A stretch of 64,000 nucleotides of DNA from JAFGSG01 sp964626055 (GCA_964626055.1 CAZVDF010000003.1:51400-115399), one strand, 5' to 3'. Numbered from the stretch's first letter, positions 9,405 through 18,582 are shown. The notes: generated by a model not told the origin, from the sequence alone. Made by a program: numbers and translations.

Positions 9405-9866
9405 CTATTTAACGCTGAACGGCAAAACGGCAAGTATTCTTGCTCTTTTAATCGCTCTTGATAAATCTCTTTGATGTTTGGAGCAGGTGCCCGTAATTCT
9501 TCTCGGCAGAATTTTACCGCGTTCAGTAATAAAGTTGCCCAGGATTTGAGTGTCTTTATAATCAACTTTAATATTTTTGTCAGCGCAGAATCTGCACATC
9601 TTTTTTCTGTATCTGGCATGTCTTAGCGAATCTTTCTGGTCAAAATTCCCGCTTGAAGACGCGCCGGCTTTGAACGGCCTGGCATTTCTGTAAAAAGTTT
9701 TTCTTACAGGCTCTGTTTTTGCTTCGGCGCTTTTTGTTGAATCTGCATCGACTGACGAGGCTGTCGTTTCATCTCTCTGCCCATCATTTGCATCTAAAAC
9801 TTTTCCTTCTTTCTTGATCTCGTCTTTATTTTCCTGGGTTGCCTCGTTGATGTTCTCGTCGGCCAT
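9405..9866 (-). CDS. rpsR: 30S ribosomal protein S18 with long acidic N-terminal extension
   Basis: The C-terminal ~75 residues are ordinary S18, with a zinc-type pair CRFCADKN and GTCSKHQRDL, then the RNA-binding RAIKRARILAVLPF end. The protein is 153 residues, about twice the usual 75-80. The extra ~75 N-terminal residues are low in complexity and rich in Asp, Glu, Lys, Ser and Ala. The long start is favoured because GAGG lies 6 nt before its ATG. No internal ATG near the S18 core has a comparable site. S18 pairs with S6 on the small subunit platform, and rpsF lies 65 bp upstream on the same strand. Confidence 0.93.
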   Translation of the reverse strand: MADENINEATQENKDEIKKEGKVLDANDGQRDETTASSVDADSTKSAEAKTEPVRKTFYRNARPFKAGASSSGNFDQKDSLRHARYRKKMCRFCADKNIKVDYKDTQILGNFITERGKILPRRITGTCSKHQRDLSRAIKRARILAVLPFSVK

Positions 9867-9931
9867 TTTTTACCTCTATAACCTTAATAAAATTTAATGA
9901 ATTTCAAATTCCGAAAATCGAATATCCTGAA

Positions 9932-10219
9932 TTACGCGGTTTTCTTTTTGCTGTCTTTAATGAAGAAATAACGTAAAATGTCGTTATTAAGACGGAACTC
10001 TCCTATTATTTTCTCAACAGCATTTGCAGGAGACTCGATCAGCATAAAAAAGAAATATCCTTCGGTTTCATCATCGATCGGATATGCCATTTTTTTCACA
10101 TTCCCTGCCTCTTCGGAAATAACTGAAACCCCATATTTATTTAAAATCTTTTTAACCTGTTCCTTTAAGGATTCAAGAATGTCTGTATTCCTCAAGATGA
10201 GGGTCAATTCATAACTCAC
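9932..10219 (-). CDS. rpsF: 30S ribosomal protein S6
   Basis: This 95-residue S6 starts at GTG (10217-10219) as MSYELTLILRN and has the family's KRxAYPI-like stretch (KKMAYPIDDETEGYFFFM). The AAGG ribosome site lies upstream of the GTG. S6 forms a heterodimer with S18. In many bacteria ssb separates rpsF and rpsR, but here the 65-bp gap holds no gene. This is the promoter-proximal gene of the minus-strand block. Confidence 0.95.
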   Translation of the reverse strand: MSYELTLILRNTDILESLKEQVKKILNKYGVSVISEEAGNVKKMAYPIDDETEGYFFFMLIESPANAVEKIIGEFRLNNDILRYFFIKDSKKKTA

Positions 10220-10335
10220 GGGTTTTTCCTTTTAAAATAAAATATTTTTTATAATAGAGCAACAATCAATATAAACATAGGTATTTTTTCAACAATTATT
10301 TTTAAAAACCGATAAAAAACTGAAAAATATCGAAT

Positions 10336-10779
10336 TTATTTAACGCTTAAAGCGCCTTCTTCAAGTATAATATCAAAAATATACGCATCCCTTCTTGAAT
10401 TCAGCGGTGTAAATATCACAAATTGACCTTTAAAATCGAAGGAATCGCCTTTTTTCAGCAAGGTGAGATATTCTTCCTGACCTGCAAAAATGTAAAGCCT
10501 TATATTTAAATCCGAGGTCTCATTACTGATAGCTGTAATTCTGAAATGCCTGCGGTACCGTTCGCTTTTCTCAACCGATTCAACAAACCCGCTGCCCTGT
10601 ACAATAGCTCCCTGCATGCCGTTAAGCAAAACATCGCGAGCCAGCGGTTTGGATTTTACAATATTGGAGTAAAACTCATGATCTAACTGGATTATTTTAT
10701 CTTTTGTATCCGAAAAAGCAAAGGTCGCAGATACTATAGCCGACAAAACAGATATAACAATTCCGATATTTTTTTTCAT
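10336..10779 (-). CDS. Predicted secreted protein of unknown function
   Basis: This is a 147-residue protein with an N-terminal signal peptide (KKNIGIVISVLSAIVSATFAFS; cleavage probably near residue 23). The mature part has alternating polar and hydrophobic beta-like segments, ending near FDIILEEGALSVK. No family is recognised; a small OB- or beta-sandwich fold is possible but unproven. It lies between rpsF and the HtrA gene on the same strand, about 115 bp from each. Confidence 0.55.
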   Translation of the reverse strand: MKKNIGIVISVLSAIVSATFAFSDTKDKIIQLDHEFYSNIVKSKPLARDVLLNGMQGAIVQGSGFVESVEKSERYRRHFRITAISNETSDLNIRLYIFAGQEEYLTLLKKGDSFDFKGQFVIFTPLNSRRDAYIFDIILEEGALSVK

Positions 10780-10892
10780 TTTTAGATGCGAGAGAATTTC
10801 AATGAGATTTCAGTCAATACCAGAAGTCATCTCAAAATTATAAATTTATATAAGCGATTAACGATAAATATAATTTTGAGACGACTCCCAAT

Positions 10893-12197
10893 TTATTCGC
10901 TTAAAATATCAATATTATATTTATCCATATTTCTGGATATTTTCATTTTTGATATAATGTTTTTATTCCTGATATAAAGCTTTATGAACTCATCAAGGCT
11001 CGATACGGCAGCGCCATTCATCGATAAAATAACATCCCCTTTTTTAAGCCCGCTCTGATAGCCTATCCCCATAGGAGAGAGATATGATATCATAACATCA
11101 TCCGTCATGGAATTTATATCAAGCTCAATACCGTACGTTAAAAAAATATTTTCCAGCGCGCTTTGAATCTTTTTATAAGCGTCCTTTTCCCTTAAGATCA
11201 GGTTGTAATTGCGGATCTTGCCGTCGCTCGAAACGCCGATGTTAAGTTCCGAACCGATCGGCTTATAGCTGATAAAATTTATTAATTCTCCGAGAGAAGA
11301 TATGTTTTTCCCGTCAACCTCTCTTATGATATCTCCTTTCTGGATACCGGATGCCTCGGCCGGTGAATTTTTAATTACTGAGATCACTTCCAGCATTTTC
11401 TTTTCTGCTTTGCCCGGAATCGCACGCTCCTGGACAAGAAATCCCAGCCAGCCCCTTCTTACCCTGCCGTACTTCAGCAGTTCCGGGACCACCTGCCTGA
11501 TGATTTTTGACGGTATCGCAAAACTGATGCCCTGGTTCCTGCCGGTCGTCGTCCTTATGGCCGTATTAATGCCGACAAGCCTGCCGTTCAAATTAATCAA
11601 CGGCCCGCCGGAGTTGCCGGGATTTATGGAAACGTCGGTCTGTATAAAATCTTCAATATCCGCAAAGCCTAAATCGTTTCTTCCTTTGGAAGATACGATT
11701 CCGCAGGTGATTGATTGTCTTAATCCGAAAGGATTGCCAATCGCAATTACCCATTCTCCTTCGGATAATTCATTCGATTCTTCAAACGGCACGGGCTTTA
11801 TATGGGATATTTCATTCTCATCAATTTTCAATACGGCGATGTCGGTCTTCTCATCCGCCAGGAAAAATTCCCCGTTCGGGAAACTCTGCGCCTGGCATTC
11901 TCTTCCGTCAAAAAGAATTATCTGATAATAGCTGCCTGTTTTCAATACGTGGAAATTCGTAACAATATAGCCCTTCCCGGAGATGATCGTCCCCGATCCA
12001 AAACCTATCTTTGAAAGATTTCTTTCTTTATTCTTGCCGGATTCCTTATAACTGATTATATTGACGACTGAAGATTTGACGATAGCGGCAGCTGTTATAA
12101 AGCGCTCATTAATATCAGGCTGCGCAGCTTTAACCTCAATAAAAGAAAAAATAAACAGGCAGAGTGATATTATAAGATATTTAATTATTTTATGCAT
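10893..12197 (-). CDS. HtrA/DegP-type periplasmic serine protease with two PDZ domains
   Basis: This 434-residue S1C protease has a signal peptide (~1-24, ending EVKA). Its trypsin-like domain carries the catalytic triad His83 (VTNFHVL), Asp119 (TDIAVLKID) and Ser196 (NPGNSGGPL). A first PDZ domain spans about 240-335 and a second about 345-430 (GLKKGDVILSMNG). The family degrades or refolds misfolded proteins in the periplasm. All catalytic residues are intact. The promoter region upstream contains the first 127-bp hairpin element, which could be transcribed with the 5' leader. Confidence 0.93.
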   Translation of the reverse strand: MHKIIKYLIISLCLFIFSFIEVKAAQPDINERFITAAAIVKSSVVNIISYKESGKNKERNLSKIGFGSGTIISGKGYIVTNFHVLKTGSYYQIILFDGRECQAQSFPNGEFFLADEKTDIAVLKIDENEISHIKPVPFEESNELSEGEWVIAIGNPFGLRQSITCGIVSSKGRNDLGFADIEDFIQTDVSINPGNSGGPLINLNGRLVGINTAIRTTTGRNQGISFAIPSKIIRQVVPELLKYGRVRRGWLGFLVQERAIPGKAEKKMLEVISVIKNSPAEASGIQKGDIIREVDGKNISSLGELINFISYKPIGSELNIGVSSDGKIRNYNLILREKDAYKKIQSALENIFLTYGIELDINSMTDDVMISYLSPMGIGYQSGLKKGDVILSMNGAAVSSLDEFIKLYIRNKNIISKMKISRNMDKYNIDILSE

Positions 12198-12283
12198 ATG
12201 AAATATCTAGAAGCTAAATTAAAAATACAATTATTTTACTATAAGTTATCTTAAAAATATTAATTCAGAATAGAATTTAGTTA

Positions 12284-12410
12284 TTAATCGGAATACATTA
12301 CAAAATTTATGAGGACGCCTTTCAGACCTGATGCAACAGCATTCGAAAACATTAAATACGAACCAGGAAGGTCTGATTCCGGAGTAAATTCTGTAATGTA
12401 TTCCGATTAA
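12284..12410. repeat. 127-bp palindromic element, copy 1
   Basis: The ends form a perfect 19-bp inverted repeat: TTAATCGGAATACATTACA at 12284-12302 and its complement at 12392-12410. With one A/C mismatch the pairing extends to 26 bp (12284-12309 with 12385-12410). The 75-nt interior contains GAGGAC, an inner pair TCAGACC/GGTCTGA, and GATTCCGGAG. A copy of identical length lies at 23821-23947. The 11-bp pair TCTTAAAAATA/TATTTTTAAGA further extends the palindrome outside. It lies between the HtrA and amidase genes. It is either a miniature mobile element or a structured RNA. Confidence 0.85.
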
Positions 12411-12450
12411 TTATGAACCATAAAGTATTTTTAAGATGAATTCTATATCT

Positions 12451-13788
12451 TTACGGCACAACAACATCAAAATAGCTCTGTCCAGATGGCAGCTTATATT
12501 TAGTTAAGTCAATTCTTTTACCGTGTGGCAATTCTTTCAATTTTATTTTGTTCGGTTTTAGTCCGGCAAACAGGGAATATATCCCTACGGCAATGCCTTC
12601 TGCGATTTCATCCTGCTTATTCGTTAAAATAAATCTATCCTTTTTATTTTTCAAATATCCCAATTCAATATATGCGGTAACAGCATTTACTAATATCGGC
12701 AGAGACCAGACAGAAATATACGGTTTACCGAGCCTGAGCCCAGTATAAAAATTACCGGATTGATGCATAGACAGAAGAATATATCTTATTATTTCCGAAG
12801 ACGCGTATAAATTATCCCCCCCGAAACCCTCCATTCCTCCATCGCGTCTGTAGCTTTCATATACAGACTGTTCACGGTCCCAGAATTTCCCCCGCATTGT
12901 AAAATTCCCTGGATCAACGGCATATTGAGTGCCCATGGGATGATTTCTTGCCGCATTCTCCCAGCCTGAATGGTCGCTGTACTGCCAGGAAACCATATTA
13001 TATATATATCCGCTGAATCTGTTGTTTACCCTGTTGTAATTGTCAAGAGGGAAACCGGTAAAATATACGGAGACATCTTTTAAAAACCATTTATACCCGG
13101 TTCTTTCAACGGATTCGGCAAACCAGTCGGCATAAGAACTTTTAAAAAAAAACTTTCTGCTCTTTTCAATCCCTTTTAAATAATTCAATCCGAGTTTCAA
13201 TAGTCTGTTCGGCGCCGATATGACCGGATTAATACCCCTGTAATATACAGGGGCCTGGAAATCGCAATGCAGGGAAAGAACAAGCTGAGGTTTATATGAA
13301 TTTATTATCGAAATCCTGCCGGCTTTTTTATACCCGGCCTTGTCAATAAAATCAAATAATCTGAAAGGAGCATTCGGATCATCGCTGTCCGCATCGGAGA
13401 TGTCCCGCGATTTCCCCCGGCTGAGATTTGTCTGTATAATAATTCGCTCAGGATTGTCATCTGTATATTTTTTTAAGATCTCCCTGAATCTCACGAAATT
13501 GCCGTCGTCTAAAGTGAGATCAAGAATTTTCTTCGCTTTACATGCTATATCATACGTAATTATTCGCTCTTCAAGCTGCCCGTAATTCGTACCGGCAGAA
13601 TAACCGGAAAGATACTTCTTCGATATTGAATCGTATCTGTCGCCGTGTTTCGTTTTAGGCAACAGGGAAAAACCGCCGTGTCCCGGATCCAGAACAATCC
13701 TGTAGGATAAAAATTCAACTTTATTTATATTTGAAATAAACAGGAAGAAGAATGAAATCGTGATTATTAAAAGTATAAAAATTTTCAA
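12451..13788 (-). CDS. N-acetylmuramoyl-L-alanine amidase (Amidase_3-like), membrane-anchored or secreted
   Basis: This 445-residue protein has an N-terminal hydrophobic segment (4-21) and then a zinc-dependent amidase core. The zinc ligands visible are His37 (VLDPGHGG), Glu73 or Glu74 (LEERI) and His174 (LVLSLHCD), the pattern of cell-wall amidases that cut the bond between MurNAc and L-Ala. Two long insertions, ~75-160 and ~180-330, make it larger than typical 200-residue catalytic domains. A second protein of this family occurs at 41804-43198. The insertions and the standing-alone position suggest a specialised role, perhaps on a modified wall. Activity is likely but not certain. Confidence 0.8.
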   Translation of the reverse strand: MKIFILLIITISFFFLFISNINKVEFLSYRIVLDPGHGGFSLLPKTKHGDRYDSISKKYLSGYSAGTNYGQLEERIITYDIACKAKKILDLTLDDGNFVRFREILKKYTDDNPERIIIQTNLSRGKSRDISDADSDDPNAPFRLFDFIDKAGYKKAGRISIINSYKPQLVLSLHCDFQAPVYYRGINPVISAPNRLLKLGLNYLKGIEKSRKFFFKSSYADWFAESVERTGYKWFLKDVSVYFTGFPLDNYNRVNNRFSGYIYNMVSWQYSDHSGWENAARNHPMGTQYAVDPGNFTMRGKFWDREQSVYESYRRDGGMEGFGGDNLYASSEIIRYILLSMHQSGNFYTGLRLGKPYISVWSLPILVNAVTAYIELGYLKNKKDRFILTNKQDEIAEGIAVGIYSLFAGLKPNKIKLKELPHGKRIDLTKYKLPSGQSYFDVVVP

Positions 13789-13827
13789 CTTGCAGTCTAT
13801 CTGTATTGGTATCGATGGCGTAAATAT

Positions 13828-13858
13828 GCAAAAGGGAGGGTAATCCCCCCCCTTTTAT
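13828..13858 (-). terminator. Possible terminator hairpin
   Basis: A stem of AAAAGGGAGGG against CCCCCCCCTTTT closes a short TAAT loop. It lies about 95 bp beyond the stop of the minus-strand gene at 13954-14757. The U-run is partly inside the stem, so the call is moderate. Confidence 0.45.
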
Positions 13859-13953
13859 CATTAAAACTTTTATTGATAGCTTATTGTCGGATTTACATCG
13901 GATTTACAGCCGGAAAATCCTTATTCAGCTTTTCCAGATAAAAATGATATTTA

Positions 13954-14757
13954 TTATTTAGGGCTGGTCTGCGGACCAGGAGTAGTCGATTTAGCTGTTT
14001 CCCCGCTTAATACTCTGTTCATATTATCGGCCTTATGAACCCTGAATTGCTCTTTATTGGTTCCTTCCGGGCTTAAATCTTCAAGAATCGAAATACCGTA
14101 TCCTTTCGCAATTCTTAAATGATATACCGCGCTTTTGAACTGGTTGTCCAGAACCGAAGCATCCGCATCGTCTGTCTGACCATAGGCGATCCATAATCTC
14201 ATCATGTTCTGGAAAAGCACTCTGCTTCTGTTCGGATCATATTTATTTCTTTCATCAAGAGAAAAATTGAGTATCTTGTCGGCGCATTCGTCCAGCATTT
14301 TGCCGGCCTGATCCTGATATACGACAACTATTTTTTTGAATAAATCATTTATATGCTTTCTATTCTTCTCAAGTTCCAGTCTTGAATAGATTACCTGTCT
14401 CTTGTAATATTTCGCCACTGCCTTTTTATATTCTTCGTATATTTCGTTGTATTCTTTTTCCCAGCCCTGCTCTTTAAAGTTTACTACGATCACTTTTAAT
14501 ACATATATATTTTCCAGGTTTTCCGTCATGAGACGTTCGGAGACCTCAATCCCTTTGAATCTTGCAAGATAATCTTCCTCGGGTCTTTGATCCGGCGGAT
14601 ATTCTTCTCTGGGATGTACTCTCTTACCCGTTGTTGTCTGTTTTGGCTGTTCCTTGACCTGCTGACCTGTCTGTGCCTGAGAAAAAACAATCGATGGAAT
14701 AATTAACGACGCAATAAAACAAAGCACGCAAAGCAAATTTGTTGTTTTGAGTTTCAT
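13954..14757 (-). CDS. Predicted secreted helical protein of unknown function
   Basis: This is a 267-residue protein with a signal peptide (about 1-27, ending SIVFSQA). A Gln/Lys/Thr/Pro-rich linker (28-60) follows, and then a long, mostly helical, charged region containing a YKKAVAKYYKRQV stretch. The C-terminus is polar (TPGPQTSPK). No family is recognised. The helical part may mediate protein contacts in the periplasm. It lies alone between intergenic regions, with a possible terminator after it. Confidence 0.6.
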   Translation of the reverse strand: MKLKTTNLLCVLCFIASLIIPSIVFSQAQTGQQVKEQPKQTTTGKRVHPREEYPPDQRPEEDYLARFKGIEVSERLMTENLENIYVLKVIVVNFKEQGWEKEYNEIYEEYKKAVAKYYKRQVIYSRLELEKNRKHINDLFKKIVVVYQDQAGKMLDECADKILNFSLDERNKYDPNRSRVLFQNMMRLWIAYGQTDDADASVLDNQFKSAVYHLRIAKGYGISILEDLSPEGTNKEQFRVHKADNMNRVLSGETAKSTTPGPQTSPK

Positions 14758-15176
14758 AAAATCGCTCCTTAAAAAATTAAGTTTTGTTCAAATAACCAGC
14801 TGTACTCCCCTCCCATAGCCATTTTTCGATTATTTTTACTGACCGGGAAGATAAATTCGGCCTATCCAGAAGGATTGTACTCATTTATTCCCTTTTTCAA
14901 TATAACAATATTATAAACGATTGTTTATATATATGCAACATTTTTTTTGTTTTTTTACAAAAATAATAATAACAATTATAGCGTATATCAATAGTAATAT
15001 TTGACTTTTTCCGCCGTATTTTTCCTCACAATTCCGGAACCGTTACATTTGAAATTATGGGAAAAATAAAATTCCCCGGGGCAAGCCCCCGGCCGAAGGT
15101 GACGTACCGACCGCCACCTTCGGTGTCGGCGGACTATTATTAATTACAAAGAACAGGTGTGACTCTGTATTAATAC
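14758..15176. other. Intergenic region with GC-rich repeat
   Basis: About 420 bp contain no plausible gene. The left two-thirds are A/T-rich with T-runs. The right third holds a GC-rich repeat (listed separately) that contrasts sharply with its surroundings. Confidence 0.7.
15062..15140. repeat. GC-rich palindromic repeat, copy 1
   Basis: An A-rich lead-in is followed by ATTCCCCGGGGCAAGCCCC, then a segment with CCGAAGGTG pairing to CACCTTCGG, and CCGCC pairing with GGCGG, ending ACTATTAT. The same order recurs at 26118-26192 with small differences. Multiple nested hairpins are possible. It resembles REP-type repeats of environmental bacteria; no associated transposase is in the window. Confidence 0.75.
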
Positions 15177-16130
15177 TTAAAGTATAAATGTCATTCCCTC
15201 TCTGGCAATATATATGACAGGTTTATTGACTTTCATGTTATTCCTGTGCCTGATCGCATCAACGTGAATATTTCTGAGCTTCTCATCGTCATTACTCGGC
15301 TCATGATGTGTCAGAACCAGATGTTTGACACCCCACCGGATCGCACAATTGACTGCGATCGTAAAGCTTGTATGCCCCCAGTCGAATTTTCTGAAATGTT
15401 CGTCCAGTGTATATTGCGAATCCAAAACCAGAAGATCGGCATCAAGAAAAAAATCCGTTTCGTTTCCGGCTTTTTCAAGCGATTCGCCCGTAAACTCCGC
15501 ATCGGTGGCAAATATAAAAATTTTTTTCCCTTCCCTGAATCTGTAGGCAAAACTTCCTCCGGGATGTTTAAGCGGGTAACAATCGACGGAAAGATCCTCT
15601 TCCAGCTGAATTGTTTCGCCTTCCTTCATCAAAACATATTTTTTTTCTGATGCAGTTCCTTCGAACGGAGCCGGGAAAAATGGCGGCGACATCTGGGCTT
15701 TAAGATTTTCCTTCAGTTTCTTATACGGCGAGTAGAATTCAATGACGTTGCCTGGCACATACAGCGGTTTAAAGAACGGTATGCCCTGTATATGGTCCCA
15801 GTGCACGTGTGTAATAAAAATTTTAAGATATCCTTTGCCTTTCCCGAATTCCCCGGGTATAAGCCTGTCCCCGTATTCTCTTAATCCCGAACCGCAATCC
15901 AGCAGATAAAGCCCGCCGCTTTTCGAAGAAACCGCTGCGCATGTCGTATTTCCGCCGTAATTGTACTGTAAATTTTCCGGGAGCTTCTTAATAAAAGCAT
16001 TTATCTGAGTTACGTCATTAAGCCCCGATTCAACGGCTTTGTATAATATTTTTCGTATTTTATGCCTGTATTCATTGTTGCCGCACGGAGCCGGCAGAGA
16101 ACCGCGAACGCCAATCAGCTCAATTTTCAT
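15177..16130 (-). CDS. Metallo-beta-lactamase-fold hydrolase
   Basis: This 317-residue protein has the metal-binding motif THVHWDH (His108, His110, Asp112, His113), a later His near 194 (LKHPGGS), Asp in FATDAEFTG, and a C-terminal LTHHEPSNDD. The fold acts on phosphodiesters, RNA or small esters; the layout resembles RNase Z/PhnP-like members, which often hydrolyse cyclic phosphodiesters. There is no signal peptide, so it is cytoplasmic. The N-terminal ~60 residues include an insertion (KAVESGLNDVTQINAF) not present in all members. The exact substrate cannot be read from sequence. Confidence 0.82.
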   Translation of the reverse strand: MKIELIGVRGSLPAPCGNNEYRHKIRKILYKAVESGLNDVTQINAFIKKLPENLQYNYGGNTTCAAVSSKSGGLYLLDCGSGLREYGDRLIPGEFGKGKGYLKIFITHVHWDHIQGIPFFKPLYVPGNVIEFYSPYKKLKENLKAQMSPPFFPAPFEGTASEKKYVLMKEGETIQLEEDLSVDCYPLKHPGGSFAYRFREGKKIFIFATDAEFTGESLEKAGNETDFFLDADLLVLDSQYTLDEHFRKFDWGHTSFTIAVNCAIRWGVKHLVLTHHEPSNDDEKLRNIHVDAIRHRNNMKVNKPVIYIAREGMTFIL

Positions 16131-16310
16131 TATTACCTCTTTTAACGCTTATTTAAGGCAAAAATCTAACCGGGTGTAGCAATGCCGGGAAACATATTCT
16201 TATATAATAGAACGGAAAAAAACAAAATATTTTTTACAATTATTTTGTTGAACGGATACACACTGATTTAATATAATGCAAATCATACTCAATTTCTTAA
16301 GGATAATCAA

Positions 16311-17693
16311 ATGACAGATTTTACCGGTTTTGAAGGTATGGCTGAGAGAATATATGAATACGGGCAGGATCATGTCTTCCAGTACTGGAACGAACTGAAC
16401 GATGCTCAAAAAAAAATTCTGGTGGAACAGCTGGCGGATATCGATCTTGACCAAATAAAAAAATTATATGAGATTAGAAACGAAACAACCGATAAAATCG
16501 CGGAATTTGGACCGGCTGAATACATACCTCTGCCCGAAACCCGGGAGCAAAACAAATATGTTGAAAAAGTCCTGAAAACCGGGAAAGAGTATTTAGCTGA
16601 AGGCAGGACAGCCGTGCTTCTTGTCGCCGGCGGGCAGGGCACAAGGCTCGGATTTAACGGGCCAAAAGGAATGCTCCCGGCAGGCCCGGTAAGCGGAAAA
16701 TCATTATTCCGGATCCATGCGGAAAAAATATTATTTTTTTCAAAAAAAAATAATATTTCGGTACCCTGGCTTATTATGACCTCCAGGGAGAATCATGCGG
16801 ATACCGTCGAATATTTTAAAAGCAATAATTATTTCGGATTAAAAGAAGAAGATATCTTTTTTTTCTCGCAGAAAATGCTGCCGTCTCTTGATATTGACGG
16901 AAAATTGCTTCTGAAAACAAAATACAGCCTTTACATGAATCCCGACGGGCACGGCGGAGCTTTAAGCGCATTATCGTCTTCGTATCTTCTGGATGAATTA
17001 AAGAGCAGAAAAATTGATATTATCTCTTACTTCCAGGTTGATAATCCTTTAGTTAAAATTTTTGATCCTGTGTTTATAGGATTTCATATTTTAAACGGAT
17101 CTGATGTATCGAGCAAAGGCGTCATCAAAATTTCCCCGGAAGAAAAAGTCGGGGTCTTTGTAAAATTTGCCGACGGGAGCACCGGCATAATGGAATACTC
17201 GGATCTATCCATTGAAAAGCAGCGTGCGACAGATGCGAACGGAAAATTGCTTTTCTGCATGGGGAATATTGCCATTCATTGTTTTAATATATCGTTTATC
17301 GAGTCAATAATTTCCGGGAAAAATCCCTTAATGCCTTATCATACGGCAAAAAAAAATATAACCGCGCTCAGGGACGGGGAAGAAAGGGAAGTGAGCAGCA
17401 TTAGATTCGAAAAATTTATTTTCGATGCCATCACGCTTACGGATAAGAACACGATTCTTGAGACCAGAAGAGAAGAAGAATTCGCTCCCGTTAAAAATGC
17501 CTCCGGCGCAGATTCCCCGGATACGGCAAGAGAATTAATGAGCAATTTATGCCGCAAATGGCTGCTTGACAAAAAAATTACCGTTCCTGATAATGTAAGA
17601 ACCGTAGAAATTTCCCCCCTGCTCGCGTCGGAAGCAGCCGAACTTCCGGATGACATTGTTGTTCCGGCAGACGAAAAAGTTTACCTGGAATAA
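16311..17693 (+). CDS. UDP-N-acetylhexosamine/UDP-sugar pyrophosphorylase (UDPGP family)
   Basis: This 460-residue protein has the eukaryotic-type nucleotidyltransferase signature LLVAGGQGTRLGFNGPKGM (from about residue 103), then YMNPDGHGGALSAL and YFQVDNPLV. It fits enzymes that join UTP with GlcNAc-1-P or a related sugar phosphate to make UDP-sugars for wall and lipid A. Most bacteria use GlmU for this, so the family choice is notable; whether GlmU is also present cannot be seen here. AAGGA lies 7 nt before the ATG. argB begins 34 bp downstream on the same strand. Confidence 0.88.
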   Translation: MTDFTGFEGMAERIYEYGQDHVFQYWNELNDAQKKILVEQLADIDLDQIKKLYEIRNETTDKIAEFGPAEYIPLPETREQNKYVEKVLKTGKEYLAEGRTAVLLVAGGQGTRLGFNGPKGMLPAGPVSGKSLFRIHAEKILFFSKKNNISVPWLIMTSRENHADTVEYFKSNNYFGLKEEDIFFFSQKMLPSLDIDGKLLLKTKYSLYMNPDGHGGALSALSSSYLLDELKSRKIDIISYFQVDNPLVKIFDPVFIGFHILNGSDVSSKGVIKISPEEKVGVFVKFADGSTGIMEYSDLSIEKQRATDANGKLLFCMGNIAIHCFNISFIESIISGKNPLMPYHTAKKNITALRDGEEREVSSIRFEKFIFDAITLTDKNTILETRREEEFAPVKNASGADSPDTARELMSNLCRKWLLDKKITVPDNVRTVEISPLLASEAAELPDDIVVPADEKVYLE

Positions 17694-17727
17694 AAGCCGA
17701 TAAAAAAAGGAAAGGAGATAAAAATAA

Positions 17728-18572
17728 GTGAAAAAATACATCGATAAAGTAAATACCCTTATGGAGTCTTTTCCTTACATAAAAGAATTCCAGGGCAAGA
17801 CCATAGTCATAAAATACGGCGGCAATGCAATGATCGACGCCGAAATCGGAAAGTCCTTTGCACGCGACATGGTTCTTTTAAAATTCGTAGGGATCAATCC
17901 CGTAATAGTTCACGGAGGCGGGCCGCAGATAGGCAGCCTGCTGAAGCAGATCGGTAAAAAAAGCGAATTTGTCGACGGTCTCCGGGTCACCGACAGCGAG
18001 ACAATGGATGTGGTGGAGATGGTGCTTGTGGGAAAAGTAAATAAAGAGATAGTTCATAACATTAACATTGTCGGCGGAAAAGCCGTAGGGCTTTCCGGCA
18101 AAGACGGAATGCTGATTCTTGCCGAGAAGACTTATCATAATGCGAACGGCAGGGAGATGGATATCGGGCAGGTAGGGATCGTAAAAAAAGTCAATCCGAG
18201 AATAATAGAAATACTGGATACGGAGAAATTCATCCCCGTGATCGCGCCCGTCGGCTTTGACGAGGAGGGCGTAACTTACAATATAAACGCAGACCTCGCG
18301 GCAGGCAGAATAGCCGAAGGATTAAAAGCTGAAAAACTTATTCTCCTGACGGATGTTGAAGGCATCAAAATAAAAGGCGAACTGGCATCGTCTTTGACCG
18401 ACGCGGAAATCCCCGATCTTATAGAAAGCGGCGAGATAAGCGGCGGTATGATCCCCAAAGTGAACTGCTGCCTCGAAGCATTGAACGGCAAAGTAAAAAA
18501 GACGCATATAATCGACGGCAGGGTAGAACATGCGGTACTGCTTGAAATATTTACGGACGCCGGGATCGGCAC
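17728..18572 (+). CDS. argB: Acetylglutamate kinase, last residues lost in assembly gap
   Basis: The start is GTG at 17728, preceded by an AGGAG site. The protein shows the amino-acid kinase motifs KYGGNAM (Lys29) and IVHGGGPQIGSL, and the nucleotide-binding end with ILLTDVEGIK. It phosphorylates N-acetylglutamate in arginine synthesis. The frame is open to the N-run at 18573 and stops at FTDAGIGT. Family members usually end only a few residues after this motif, so little is missing. The last residues and the stop lie within or beyond the unknown bases. Confidence 0.93.
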
Positions 18573-18582
18573 NNNNNNNNNN
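18573..18582. other. Assembly gap (10 N)
   Basis: Ten undetermined bases lie between the 3' ends of two convergent genes. Both genes are missing only a few C-terminal codons, so the true gap is probably short, but ten may be a placeholder length. Confidence 0.95.

Noticed and set aside
12310..12384. Hammerhead-like words (CTGATG, GAAA) inside the 127-bp elements
   Set aside because: The base after CTGATG is C or T in the two copies, not the conserved A, and the GAAA is not at the right place in both. Stem positions do not fit a hammerhead core.
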